Origin: Nothopassalora personata
Lineage: Eukaryota > Ascomycota > Dothideomycetes > Mycosphaerellales > Mycosphaerellaceae
Assembly: GCA_033816765.1 (NCBI GenBank)
Contig: CM066292.1
Coordinates: 2,976,001 to 3,040,000 of the forward strand
Direction of reading: 5' to 3'
Length of the DNA: 64,000 bases
Positions 22,070 through 32,167 of this stretch are shown here, in pieces. A program made the position numbers and the translations under genes. The stretch's first letter is position 1; each line of letters opens with the position of its first letter. The notes under the pieces are model-generated. The model ran no database searches. It worked only from the letters and a program-made list of their open reading frames with translations, and was not told the DNA's origin.

Positions 22070-24591
22070 ATGTCGGCTCGCAATAGCCAGCGACCCGAGT
22101 CTCGGGCATCGACGACGAGCGCGACGTCGCATACGAATGACCTGCTGCAGCAGTCACAACACGATGCAAAGGCCGTCTATATGAACCAGAACCACAATCC
22201 CGAAGCAGCATTGCTCCATTATCAGCAGTCGGGTATACCACCACACCCTGTAGCACATTATGAGGCAGTCCCACAGCAGCACCTTGGTCACCAGCACGCG
22301 CACAGTGTTGCCTTTGCCGGGCATGCGCAATATTCTGCTCACGACTCGCCATATATGCAGCAAGACATGACCTTCCCACAACATGTTCGCATGGGCTCTG
22401 TGCCCATACAGCCGTCAATGGATCTATACGATGACAAGAGGAGGAAGGGTTCTGCTCAGACTGCCACCAACGACAAGGAGCTGCGTGAAATGCTTGCTAA
22501 GAGCGAGGGGCGTTCGCTTCGTGAGGTCGCTCAGGAAGTCATACAGAAGGAGAGAACGCCTATGGCTGAGAAGACGAAGCAGCTCTTTGCTATGCTTTGG
22601 TGAGTCGAGCGCCTTGCCGCTGTTGCTATATCGGCTGCTAACCATCGATCAGGCTTCGCGCGGTCTGCAAACCAGCGAAGACTTCAGTGCCGAGGAATCG
22701 GGTCTATTCGCAATACGCTACACGCTGTGGCACTGAGCGGGTGATCCCGTTGAACCCGGCGTCGTTTGGCAAACTTGTCCGTGTTATCTTCCCCGGCATC
22801 CAAACGCGAAGACTGGGTGTGCGTGGCGAGAGCAAATATCATTATGTCGACCTTGCGCTCGAAGAGGAACCACCGAATCTGCCTGCCTCCTGGCAAGCAG
22901 CAGCATTTCAGCAGACCGACAGTCACCAACGATCGCAGTCTGTTGCGACACAGCAGATTGATTTCAACAACATTCCTCGGCTGCAAGCCGACATGGCAGC
23001 ATTCCCAACAGCGGACGGCGGCTTCGAAATGCAACCAGCACATTCGCCAACGCCGCGAGGACCAGCTTCAAAAGGGCAATCGTTCATCTACCCTGCTTCT
23101 CGAGGCATGCAACGGGGAAGTGTCGAGTCTCTCAGCTACACGCATACTCTGCGATTTCCATCCAGCAACATGCCGGCTTTCTCCGAAAACGAATCTGTGA
23201 ATCTGCCATCTATACATCCCCACCTTCCTCCTCGAACGGACATCGATACAGCCGAAGCACTCAGTGCATTATATCGCACACATTGTACATCACTGATTGA
23301 CAGCATACGGTTCTGCAAAGAGAAGCAGTTCTTCAGGCTGTACACATCCTTCCACGGCACATTGACAGTGCCTGTGCAGAAATTGTTCACACATTCCAAT
23401 CTGGCGCCTTGGATAGAGCTGTGCGACCTCGTCATGTATAGGACTATGGTACGCTTTGTCAGTCGTCTGACGCTCCAAGCTGCACCTGTTGTGGTCATCA
23501 ATATCCTGTCGAAGATTTCTGCCACACTCCACGACCACATCGCACGAACTTTCGCCAATCAGCCGCCTCACGTTCTGGAAGCGAAGCTGAGACCTGCCAC
23601 AGTCTTCGCTGGGCTGCTGTATCGCCTTATTAGGGTGAACCAGTCAGCCCATGCAGCAGCAAATCTTCTCACGATCGATCAGAACCGAGAGCAGATGTGG
23701 CAGGAGTGGGTCACGATGGTCAACCCCAAGCGGGTCATGGAGGCGGAGCTGCCCAACTGTGGCTTCGAAGAAGTATACAAGATCATGACGATAGAGATGC
23801 GCAGCCTACTGGAGCCTTTATCGTCGCCAGCTTACAATGACGATACCTCACTTTACAGCTTCGAGGCGGACAATGGCGGTTTCGCGTCGTTTCTGCAGAG
23901 CCAGACTGCACCCTCGTCTCGCAGTGGCCCTTCACAAGTATCGACTGAGAACGTACTGGATCGATGGTCGACATTCTTGTCGTCACTACCTGCGCGCTTT
24001 CCTCAAGCGCCAGCCAGAACTCTTCTGCATTGTATATCTGCAGTGGGGACGTCAGCACTCCGAGATATCACGATCATGAGTGGTCTTTCGTATGGTCACT
24101 GGTGGGTACTCAAGATCTTCGTCGACGAGATGGCGCTCTGGCTAGCAGAGATGGGTGGCTTCCTTGAGCCTACTACCATCACCGCAACACCCGCCAACGG
24201 TAACGCAATGTACCAATCGCCAGTGCTGGAGAACGGCAATGGAAGCCACCACAGTGGCAGCCGCATGAGCAGCATGGGTCCTGCTAACAGCGCCATGGGC
24301 GGTCCTGAGGATGCCAGCCAGTCCATGTTCATGCCGGACGGATCACAACAAGGCTATCCGCCACAGCAGCAGCAGCAGCAGCACTCGCACGGTCATGGCC
24401 TTCCTTTTCAGCCGGTGAGGCAGACGTCAGGCCTGAGCAAGCAACATCAACCGGAGCCAGATATTGATGATAGCGGCATCGGTATGTCGCTGATGGATGA
24501 CGACCTCACAATGTCGAAGTTCGGCGTTGCTGGCCCACATGTGGCCATGGATGGTATGGTAACGGACGATATGGGCATGAATCCCCTCTAA
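22070..24591 (+). CDS. RFX-family transcription factor
   Basis: Winged-helix factor that binds X-box DNA; fungal relatives include yeast Rfx1/Crt1 (DNA-damage response) and Penicillium RFX1. Two exons, 22070-22599 and 22653-24591, give 822 residues; the 53-nt intron (GTGAGT...CAG) splits the Trp codon at the start of the DNA-binding domain. That domain spans about 166-245, with SVPRNRVYSQYATRCGTERV, IPLNPASFGKLVRVIFPGIQ and TRRLGVRGESKYHYVDL, all nearly invariant. The N-terminus is Gln/His/Ser-rich. Residues about 300-680 form the helical region of fungal RFX proteins (CKEKQFFRLYTSFHGTL). A short poly-Gln tract lies near 746. Which RFX process it serves here cannot be read from sequence. Confidence 0.94.
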
Positions 24592-25172
24592 TCAGCCAGC
24601 CTACGTTTTGAAGGCTACGAATTATTATGCTTACGTAGCAAGGTGTTGGTGTCTGAACATTTCATTTTGTCGGGGATGGTGGGGTTGGGGGATGGGGGAT
24701 GGGGGATGGGCCGGGCTGTGGCGGTTCTGTGTGTTCAAATTTCCTCGCGCTGTTAGTCGCAGCTGCGAATGTAGGGAGGCGTCGGTCGGGTTATGCTTAC
24801 ATGGGTTAGCGTTATTTGCGCAGCGGGCACACAGCGCGGAAGTCATCTGTGCGGGTTTCTCTGGCTTGGATAGGATGGTCCTTGGATGCATACCAGGGTT
24901 TTGCACGTACCGATGCGGGTAGATGTTCTACAATACATGAGGACTCCTGTGGTACTGTTGTCCTTCGTGGCCTTTCCTTCCAATGAGCAAGCTCCTGAAA
25001 CGATGCTCACGATCCATCAGAGGCTCTCGGTTGGAAATTTTTGATGGTCCACTTGCTGTTGGCGCGTCCACTCTCTCCTATGAAAGTAGCCTCTAGTTCC
25101 AGCTCCCAGATCACCCTCAGGAATAGTGCAGTGACACGATCATGCTGTCACAGGTCCAGAAATCTATGCCAC

Positions 25173-25964
25173 CTACGTACACGCGATTGTGGGCTCCGAT
25201 AGCCTGTGAAGATAGTGTTCGCTTCCCAAGATGGCTCCCCATAGGATAGTTCTAGCGTCTGAACAACGATCTGGGAAGGCGCCGTTCGGTGACCTGATGA
25301 CCGCAGGAATGTAGTTGGCATGCCTCTGAGCTCTGAGCCACGCTATGACGCCGCTCGGATAGCCCGCCTTGTCCTCGATCTTGCTCCAAGTCTCACGGAC
25401 GCCGCCGGGAGCCAACTACTGATATGCTGATGTCGTAGACATGCTTGGACGTGCTGCTGATGTCGAGCTCCACGCCCTGCGGGACTCTGCAATCTGGCTA
25501 CCTGAGGGCTATACCCGAAGATCTTGTGCCAATACTGCCTAAAAGTAGACTCGCTGCCGAAATCGTCAGTATGCTCTGTACTCAGATGCACCATCAGGAT
25601 GTGAACACATCATGGGCCATCCTCGTCCTCGTCTCTTAATGCATGGGATGTGTCATCGAATTTGATAGCAGTATGTATGACGAGGATGATCAGTAGCAGA
25701 GTCGTGTATGCGGTCCAGGGTAATCTTTTGGCCGATCGTCTATCCCACTGCACAATGTTCCATCCGAGGAGGGTGATGGAAGGGGTCTTGAATAGCCTGC
25801 AGCTCCCGGGCGCGAACTGTATTGCGTGGCATTGAGTTGATGTCTCGCTTGAACATAGAAAGCTCCCCTGTCATGTACGCCGGAAAGTTCTTGGGATCGA
25901 TGCGCTTCCAGCTTATATGTAGGTCGCACTGTTTTGCAGAGACGCTTCTGGCGTGATCGATCAC
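25173..25964 (-). pseudogene. possible decayed membrane-protein gene
   Basis: Minus-strand fragments in changing frames: CDLHISWKRIDPKNFPAYM and MTGELSMFKRDINSMPR (near 25900), then in another frame NIVQWDRRSAKRLPWTAY and TTLLLIILVIHTAIKFDD (a clear hydrophobic helix near 25690), a TGA, then FGSESTFRQYWHKIFGYSP, PQGVELDISSTSKHVYDISI and GYPSGVIAWLRAQRHANYI. Each looks like protein, but stops and frame changes separate them and no consistent splice sites join them. I do not recognise the family. A spliced gene with unusual structure is the alternative. Confidence 0.35.
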
Positions 25965-26738
25965 AGGCTAATCAGCTGCTCCAACCGGGTAGTCGCGTCC
26001 ATGCATTGCGGTAAGCCACATGGCGGGCGGGGTGTGCGCATCTTTGTACAATCACGGCTCTCGGTGTCGTGGGTGTGTCGCTGACCATCTTTAGCCTCGC
26101 CGTAGCCAGTCTGGGATCTGAGCCAGCCATTCAATGGGCTCCGGCAACGCGTGAGATGGTTGGTTCATCAAGTCCGGTCTTCACAGCAGATGCCTAGATC
26201 GACCCGTTACCTCTTGCACGTAGTAGAAGTTCGTAACGCTGTGTACGTCCAATCGTGACCTCAACGCATTTCCTAGAAACGAGTGGTGTTGGTACAACGC
26301 CCTGGCCGTCATGCAAAAATGCGGCAAGGCGCATACTTTTCAAGCTCCATGCAGGCCACGAGTGTAATATATGCATCTCGCAGTCGAGGATTATTGAAAG
26401 TTGGCTGCGTTAGGCATCGCGTTGGTCCGCCTAGGCTGAGTCTCGTTGTCAGTCCGCTATGCATGCCGTGGTGACATGGTGACCAGGTCCTGGCCGCAGA
26501 AGCGTGTGCTGTACTGTACGCATAGTGGGCGGTTCGTGGTTTGGGATGTGCTGGCTACCGCACCGTCACCGCCATGTTTATAATCGATATGCCGGCGATT
26601 TGCTGCGTGATCCCGAATGTTGGTGCAACATCATGAAAGGACGTCTTATGCAACACCGATCAGGCTTGGCAGATTCTGATCCGTGCCGCTTTGAGGGCCT
26701 TCCTTGTTGACGCCATCAACATGAACATGGCCAACAGA

Positions 26739-26849
26739 AAGTTGATGTGTGCTGCGTATCTTGCATTGTGTGTCTACGAAGGTGGAAGAAAGGATGCTAT
26801 ATAACCAGCTTGTGCACGGGCACGGACCCATGACCCATTCACTTCAGGT
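26739..26849 (+). repeat. dispersed repeat copy A (with TATA box)
   Basis: About 110 bp that recurs in inverted orientation at 32779-32888 with only scattered mismatches. The shared core includes GGTCTACGAAGG-like sequence, CTATATAACCAGCT at 26797-26810, TGCACGGGCACGG, and ATGACCCATTCACTTCA. Flanking sequence is not shared. Origin unknown. Confidence 0.8.
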
Positions 26850-27233
26850 CAGAAAGCCATTGCATAAGCATGATCATGAATCACAGATCGCGAAGCTGCG
26901 ACTCTGTAAAATCGACAAGTTATATATACCAATGCTATGTCATCCTGCTTTGCCTATGTCGATAATACGGAAAGCCAATGATCGACTGACACCGCCTCAG
27001 GCCCCATAATATCTTGCAAGAGGAGGCTTGCAGATCAGCGAATATGCCAGGCTGCTGCCGGACAGCTGCAGTGCATAAAGTGAACGCGTAATTTCGAAGC
27101 GATTTCATTACATTACGGTCAGGCTGTAATCTATCTCTGCCTTTTGCAGAGGTGTTCCCTCGTTGGAACGCATGACACAGCGAGCCCCCAAGCTATGACC
27201 GTAAAGCAATCCCATCGGACCCGTCATTACCAT

Positions 27234-28501
27234 TCACCAGAAAATTGGTGGAGAGACGGGGGCTGCGTCCAGCGTAGCATCCACTTCTCTCTCGCCCACC
27301 GCCATGACCTCCATGCCCTCGACGGCATCAACCATGCTGTGCACTTCTTCACCAATAGACGTCAAGTCTGGACGTGCATCATCACTAGCCTCGCTCTCTC
27401 TGCGTGCGACGTGCTTGCCCACGATTGTCATTATATATGTCTCTCCATAAAGTTGACGTGCGGTGGACTGTGCGGGCCCGTGAATTAGCTCAGAGTATGC
27501 AGACGAACGTGACAGGCCCTTACCCATAATTCGTACTCCTTCCACCACAGCTGATGCGTGTCACCGTCCATGCCCTTTTCTCCTGCAATGCCGTCGTCGC
27601 CGACCCGCTTTGCCCACGGCTTGTCGACGATGTAGTGCAGGCAGACAATCTCATCGATGCGCCAAAGATTCTGGTGCCGATAGGCCATAGTCTTGACCGC
27701 GTTGAACTGCCAGCCGACAGACATCCAACGACCGCGAAAGAAGTGGATCATAAAATCTTGATCGGGGAATCTGAAGCTGCTGAGCAAATCTGTGGTATTG
27801 AAGAAGTGTAACATGTCTTCCCAAAGCTGCTCCTCTGGTCGAAAGAGGAACATGCCACTGTTGAACAGCTGGTATGTTGCTCGGCTTGTCGACTTGACGG
27901 TCATAGGGTCGGTGAGGGCCTTTGGATGGTATTGTGGCGTCAAAGGGCAGTTTTCTTTGTTGTGATCGTCTGGTGTCCATGGCTTCCTGTCTGGGCTGCA
28001 GACACAGTCGTGAACAGCAGCAATCCAGCCTTCTGGCAGCTCGTCCACCTTATCGAAGATGGCGTCCATGTTCTTGTGGATCGTCATGTCGGCGTCGAGG
28101 TAGCAGAGAGCCTCGTAGCCATCTTGGAATTGTTCGAAGACGCGAAGCTTGGTCCACGTGTCGGTAAAGCGTTCGACGGCGACGTTGAGCTCGTGGTGCT
28201 CTGGCGGTACAAGAAGCTTGCAAGGCTTGAGAGTGATGTCCGAGTACTTGGCCTCGAGCTCGAGGACATCGACGGCTGATTGGGTCAGTTTAGGAGTGTA
28301 CAGAACAATGAGAGGATACCGAGAGCCATGCTTCTTCAGCGTATGCGCCAACAGTACCACGCCGGCCAAGTAAGTCGACTGGGTGAGCAGTGTGATGTAC
28401 GCAAAGCGCTTCGATTCGCCCAACGGCGGCAAAGCCTTCGGCGGTACGGTGATTGTGTCTTCGAATACGCTGTCGGTGGGGGAGTCGGTCATCGTAGCCA
28501 C
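27234..28501 (-). CDS. GT8-family glycosyltransferase (glycogenin/galactinol-synthase-like)
   Basis: Transfers a sugar from a nucleotide-sugar donor; the acceptor cannot be told. ATG 28501 (MATMTDSPTD). The GT8 fold is seen in RFAYITLLTQSTYLAGVVLL, the metal-binding DxD in CYLDADMTIHKNMDAIF at about 137-140, FNSGMFLFRP and the FPDQDFMIHFF block. Exon 1 runs to KEYELW; a GTAAGG donor and GCACAG acceptor define a 56-nt intron (about 27481-27536) that joins in frame to a 3' exon ending PVSPPIFW at 27234. If the intron is retained, the protein stops 11 codons later (at 27485). The C-terminal exon is acidic and has no known domain. Fungal GT8 proteins of this size are often annotated as glycogenin-like. 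Confidence 0.82.
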
Positions 28502-29856
28502 GTCTCTGGGCGGACGGGGTGATCAGCGAGTTTGCTTGAGGGCGATGTTGTCGCTCGGCGCGTTGATCGTGGAGGGCGGATGGTGAGGAGGATGGAGGAT
28601 CGAGACGGGCTGGTGATGGGCATGTCTGGTTAGCGGAAGGCTTTCAAGGTCATCGTCCTGACCGTGGTGCTGGTGGAAGTTCTTGGGGGCTGCGTACTGT
28701 GCGCGCGTGAGATGTCGTCGTCGTGTTGATATGCCAATGGTCGAGCAGATGGACAGGAAGAGTCGTCAGGAGTGTAGCCAGAAGCCGAGCGCTGGTCACG
28801 CGGGCACCTTTCAGGCCGAGATGAGCATTGTGCTGACCGCGTGGTAGAAAGGGAACTCCACCAGCGCCGCCTGAGTGAATGTAATGTGTACAGAGTGTTC
28901 GATGGTGGGAGGAAAATCGGGCGGTGGGAGAAATTGTTGTGGGATGTGCCTGAGCATGCCGAAGCCGTTCCCGTCTTAGAGCTCATGTGAGGATGGAAGC
29001 TGCGATCAAGAGAATCTCCGCATACATCATGTCAACAAGTGCGAAGAGGCAGGAACATACCTGGGTCATGTTGACCAGCAATGGACAAGAGGAGGAGACC
29101 GTGAAGGTCTTGATATTGTGCGATCGTCTTGCAGGAGAAGTGTTGGTATCGACAATGGTCAAGCGGCGATCACGAGCAGCCGGCGAGGGTATCAGCTCGT
29201 CAGAGACAACGGTCTCGACGGATTCATTCACCTCCCCATCTTCTTCACGATCTTGGACATGTAGTCGGCTGGATCATGGGCAGAGCCTTGACGCGTGCTG
29301 ATCGAGATCATGATATCAGTCTGCCGCGAGCCTCGCCACGGAAGAACCATGGCAGCCACGCGGCGGAAGAGGAGGTACATTCCTTGATCATGATGACCGG
29401 GCATGGGAGAGCGATACCACAGGGGCTGTGGGGCATCAGTGAGTGTTCACCTGGAGAAGTGTCGTGATCGACGACGATCAAGAGGCGACCACGAGCAGCC
29501 TGTGACGATATCAGCTCGTGAAGGGTTAAGGCCTCAACGCGTTCATTCGCCTCCTCATCATCTTGAGGTCCTCGCTGCTGCTGTCGTATGGCTCACGGGA
29601 GGAGCCTCGACGCGTGCTAGCCTGGAGATCGTGCTAGCAAGGCTCTAGGAGCCTCGCCGCACGAAAATCTTGAGGTTCACTTCGCCTTTGAACAGCCGCC
29701 CTACAGTGAGCAGAGGATTGCGGAACGCAACTTCGTGGCTAGCATGTGAGACTGCTCAAAGCCAGTGAACGACAGGTCGAGGTGGCTTACAGCAGGGGGG
29801 GAACAAAGAACAAAGGGCGATACACACGTTCTTTATCATACTCTATGACCTTTGCA
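28502..29856. other. intergenic with diverged tandem duplication
   Basis: About 1.35 kb between the GT8 start and the 3' end of the Ytp1 gene. It holds the duplication listed at 29040-29658 and a coding-looking minus-strand fragment (GFGMLRHIPQQFLPPPDFPP and HSVHITFTQAALVEFPFYH, about 28950-28810). No intact gene is supported. Confidence 0.5.
29040..29658. repeat. two diverged tandem copies, period about 320 bp
   Basis: Copy 1 (about 29040-29339) and copy 2 (about 29375-29658) align along their length at roughly 70 percent by eye. Both contain GGCGAGGCTC at one end, an ACGCGTC block and TCTTGATCGTCG/TTGACCATTGTCG. On the minus strand both encode similar peptides: NESVETVVSDELIPSPAARD against NERVEALTLHELISSQAARG. 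Copy 1 has a GTATGT donor-like site after NMTQ where copy 2 has GAATGT. The parent gene is not recognised. Confidence 0.7.
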
Positions 29857-31329
29857 TCATGTATGCGATAAGTTCCCATTCGTCTTCCGAGCATCTGGCT
29901 CATCGTCATCACTCATGAGGCCCTCGAGCTCGAACTCCTCTGCGTCCTGAGCCTGACGATCGGCTGCATTCGGTATCCTCGCATGCCCATTCACGCGTGG
30001 TCGCTCCTCGTCGTCCAGTTTGATAGGCTTCTTGCCAGCTGAGTTGGACTCTGAGTATGCGGAGTAGAGATGTAGTAACATCAGGGTGACTGGCGACGTG
30101 TCAGCAGTCGTCACAATAGCATCAAGGGAGGTGGACTTACAGAGGAAGACTATGAAGGCGATGCTGAACAGCACCAGAATGTATGCCACGTGCGAGACGC
30201 CACCCTGGGACAAAACCTGGATCTGCTCCTCTGTTGCGCCCATGAACATGAATCCGGAGGCAATGAGCAGGAACGGAGGCAGACATTGGAAGCTGTTGAT
30301 CTCAGCATCCACATCGCCACCCTCTGGTCCTACCAGGGTCGTTCGGTCACGCAGCACGAAGCTGATCTCAATGATACGGGTCAAGCCAGCAGCCATCAGG
30401 GTGTACCCAAAGAATTTGTGCACTTCGGTGCTCAACATCAGGTCCTGAGGATGTCCACTCATGCCCCAACCAGTCATGAAAATCACAATACCAGGAATGA
30501 GGTTCCTCTTCGGTCGTCCTTGTCTATCGCGAGACAGCCAGATTCCAACAAGGCCAGCCGCCCACCAAATGATACCCATACTCGTATGCTGCAAATCGTT
30601 CTTGACCCAAGCCGTACCCCACCGGTGCTCTGTGAACGTATTCACGCAACCCCACAGCGTAATAACCACACTGTCCCAAAACTCCTGGCTTCTCCCCGTC
30701 CTCGCCAAGAAACTCTGCCCATTGAAAAGCAAGACCGTCAACACAATCCCATACGCCACAAACGCACTCCCCATGATGAAGTGCGCCGCACACTGCCCGG
30801 TATGCTCTCCCTGACAAAATCCTTGGGCCGCGATGCCCCCAAACAACATCTGCACCCAGGCCGCCACGGGTAAAATCCCACCAAGCACACCATGTGCCTT
30901 GACAATTCCCTTCCTGATCGATCCCAAGCGCCCCCTCTCAATATGCATTTTCAAATACACGCCCAGCACGGCCTGCGCAACCAAAATGAACATCAACCAG
31001 TTCGCAAACTTGGCATGCGCATTCGGGCCAAATTGCCGACCTTTATGCAGGTGGCCGATGAAGTATCCAACCACGGCCAACGCCGCGCCTAAGGCCTGAG
31101 CGGGAACGTGCCAGCGTGATCGCACGAGGCCGAGGACCATGCCCGTGGGGAAGATGATGCCCCATGCTAGGGACTGGATGAGGATATGGATCCAGAGGGT
31201 TGTGTCGATGGGTTCGGCGGAAACAACTTGACCTTCGGGGATTTTGTCGTCGCCGCCGTGGGCGAGGGTTGTGGTGGTGAAGAGGAAGGCGAGGAGGAGA
31301 CGGAGTGGTCTGGTGCGGAAGGTGGCCAT
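29857..31329 (-). CDS. YTP1: Ytp1-family multi-pass membrane protein
   Basis: Fungal membrane protein with the DUF2427 plus Ytp1 arrangement; its biochemical role is not established. ATG 31329 begins with a signal peptide (MATFRTRPLRLLLAFLFTTT) and is followed by about 12 hydrophobic segments. Characteristic stretches are HLHKGRQFGPNAHAKFANW, VKAHGVLGGILPVAAWVQML and TEHRWGTAWVKNDLQHTSMG. The C-terminal tail is acidic and soluble. The frame is open throughout, but a GTAAGT...GCCAG segment of 51 nt near 30089-30139 is probably an in-frame intron: removing it joins two hydrophobic halves (IAFIVFL and TLMLLHLYSAY), giving about 473 residues. Divergent from SWI5. Confidence 0.85.
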   Translation of the reverse strand: MATFRTRPLRLLLAFLFTTTTLAHGGDDKIPEGQVVSAEPIDTTLWIHILIQSLAWGIIFPTGMVLGLVRSRWHVPAQALGAALAVVGYFIGHLHKGRQFGPNAHAKFANWLMFILVAQAVLGVYLKMHIERGRLGSIRKGIVKAHGVLGGILPVAAWVQMLFGGIAAQGFCQGEHTGQCAAHFIMGSAFVAYGIVLTVLLFNGQSFLARTGRSQEFWDSVVITLWGCVNTFTEHRWGTAWVKNDLQHTSMGIIWWAAGLVGIWLSRDRQGRPKRNLIPGIVIFMTGWGMSGHPQDLMLSTEVHKFFGYTLMAAGLTRIIEISFVLRDRTTLVGPEGGDVDAEINSFQCLPPFLLIASGFMFMGATEEQIQVLSQGGVSHVAYILVLFSIAFIVFLCKSTSLDAIVTTADTSPVTLMLLHLYSAYSESNSAGKKPIKLDDEERPRVNGHARIPNAADRQAQDAEEFELEGLMSDDDEPDARKTNGNLSHT

Positions 31330-31669
31330 TGTTGGGGATCGATCGGATCGATCGGATCGTCGTTAGATGTGTGTAATCGGAAATGCTGCTCTTCAGGAAG
31401 AGGACATTGGTGTGGACGCCACGTATGGCCTGTAGTGTGGTGGGCCTAGATGCTCGTTGATGGTGGAGGATACCTGTGAAAGACGATGCGCCCTTGCCTG
31501 CGTACGACTGCGACGGATTTGGTAAGCATGCAGGCAATCCCGAGGACCCGAGGGCGGCGACCGAAGTCTTGCCGCTTTCCTCGAGTCGCGCCGACGCGTC
31601 TCGCATATCATCATCATCCACGATCCAACATCGTGCAAGAAACAGTGCTCGCGCTCATCAAACGGCGCA

Positions 31670-32167
31670 ATGTCTTCACAAGGACTACCACAACAGCAGC
31701 AGACACCAGAAACAACAATGGAACCACCTTCCCCTCTCGACATTCCACTACCCAGCTCACCATCACAACGCAAATCCGACGACATCAAGACAGAAAACCC
31801 CTTGAATGTACCCGAGAAGGCCGCCAACCCCCACCTCACCGCGCTCACCACCAAAAAGACCAACCTCGAAGCCAAAAAGACCAACCTCGAAGCCAAACTC
31901 GCCCATCTCCAATCCCAGCGAGCAGCCCTCATCGCCGAGGCCACAATGCCCTCGGGCCTCGCGATGCCAGCGGATTGGACTGACGAGCAGCGCTCGAAGC
32001 AAGCTATGGATGGGGCGAATGCGGCGATTAAGGAGCACATTGCGCTTCTGCATGCTTACAATGAGATTAAGGATATCGGATTGGGGTTGATGGGACTGGT
32101 GGCGGAGAAGAGGCAGGTGCGGGTGGCGACGATTATGGACGAGTTTGGGGTGGATGAGAAAGATTGA
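31670..32167 (+). CDS. SWI5: Swi5/Sae3-type recombination mediator
   Basis: Small helical protein that with Sfr1 loads and stabilises Rad51/Dmc1 filaments in the nucleus. Single frame, 165 residues, ATG 31670; an internal ATG at 31720 (MEPPSP) is possible. Residues 1-55 are Gln/Pro/Ser-rich. Residues 57-82 form a coiled coil with an exact duplication (TNLEAKK repeated). The diagnostic C-terminal block is LHAYNEIKDIGLGLMGLVAE and then VRVATIMDEFGV, as in Swi5 family members. Longer than yeast Sae3 but normal for filamentous fungi. Divergent from YTP1 with about 340 bp between. Confidence 0.85.
   Translation: MSSQGLPQQQQTPETTMEPPSPLDIPLPSSPSQRKSDDIKTENPLNVPEKAANPHLTALTTKKTNLEAKKTNLEAKLAHLQSQRAALIAEATMPSGLAMPADWTDEQRSKQAMDGANAAIKEHIALLHAYNEIKDIGLGLMGLVAEKRQVRVATIMDEFGVDEKD
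31853..31894 (+). repeat. exact 21-bp tandem duplication in SWI5
   Basis: Unit AAAAAGACCAACCTCGAAGC plus one C occurs twice without a mismatch, adding one exact heptad to the coiled coil. Seen directly. Confidence 0.92.

Larger units (their letters stand above)
24592..27233. other. gene-poor 2.6 kb with relics
   Basis: No intact gene is supported. It contains a G-rich tract at 24672-24715, a cluster of degenerate minus-strand coding fragments at about 25170-25965 and one copy of a dispersed repeat at 26739-26849, listed separately. Confidence 0.6.
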
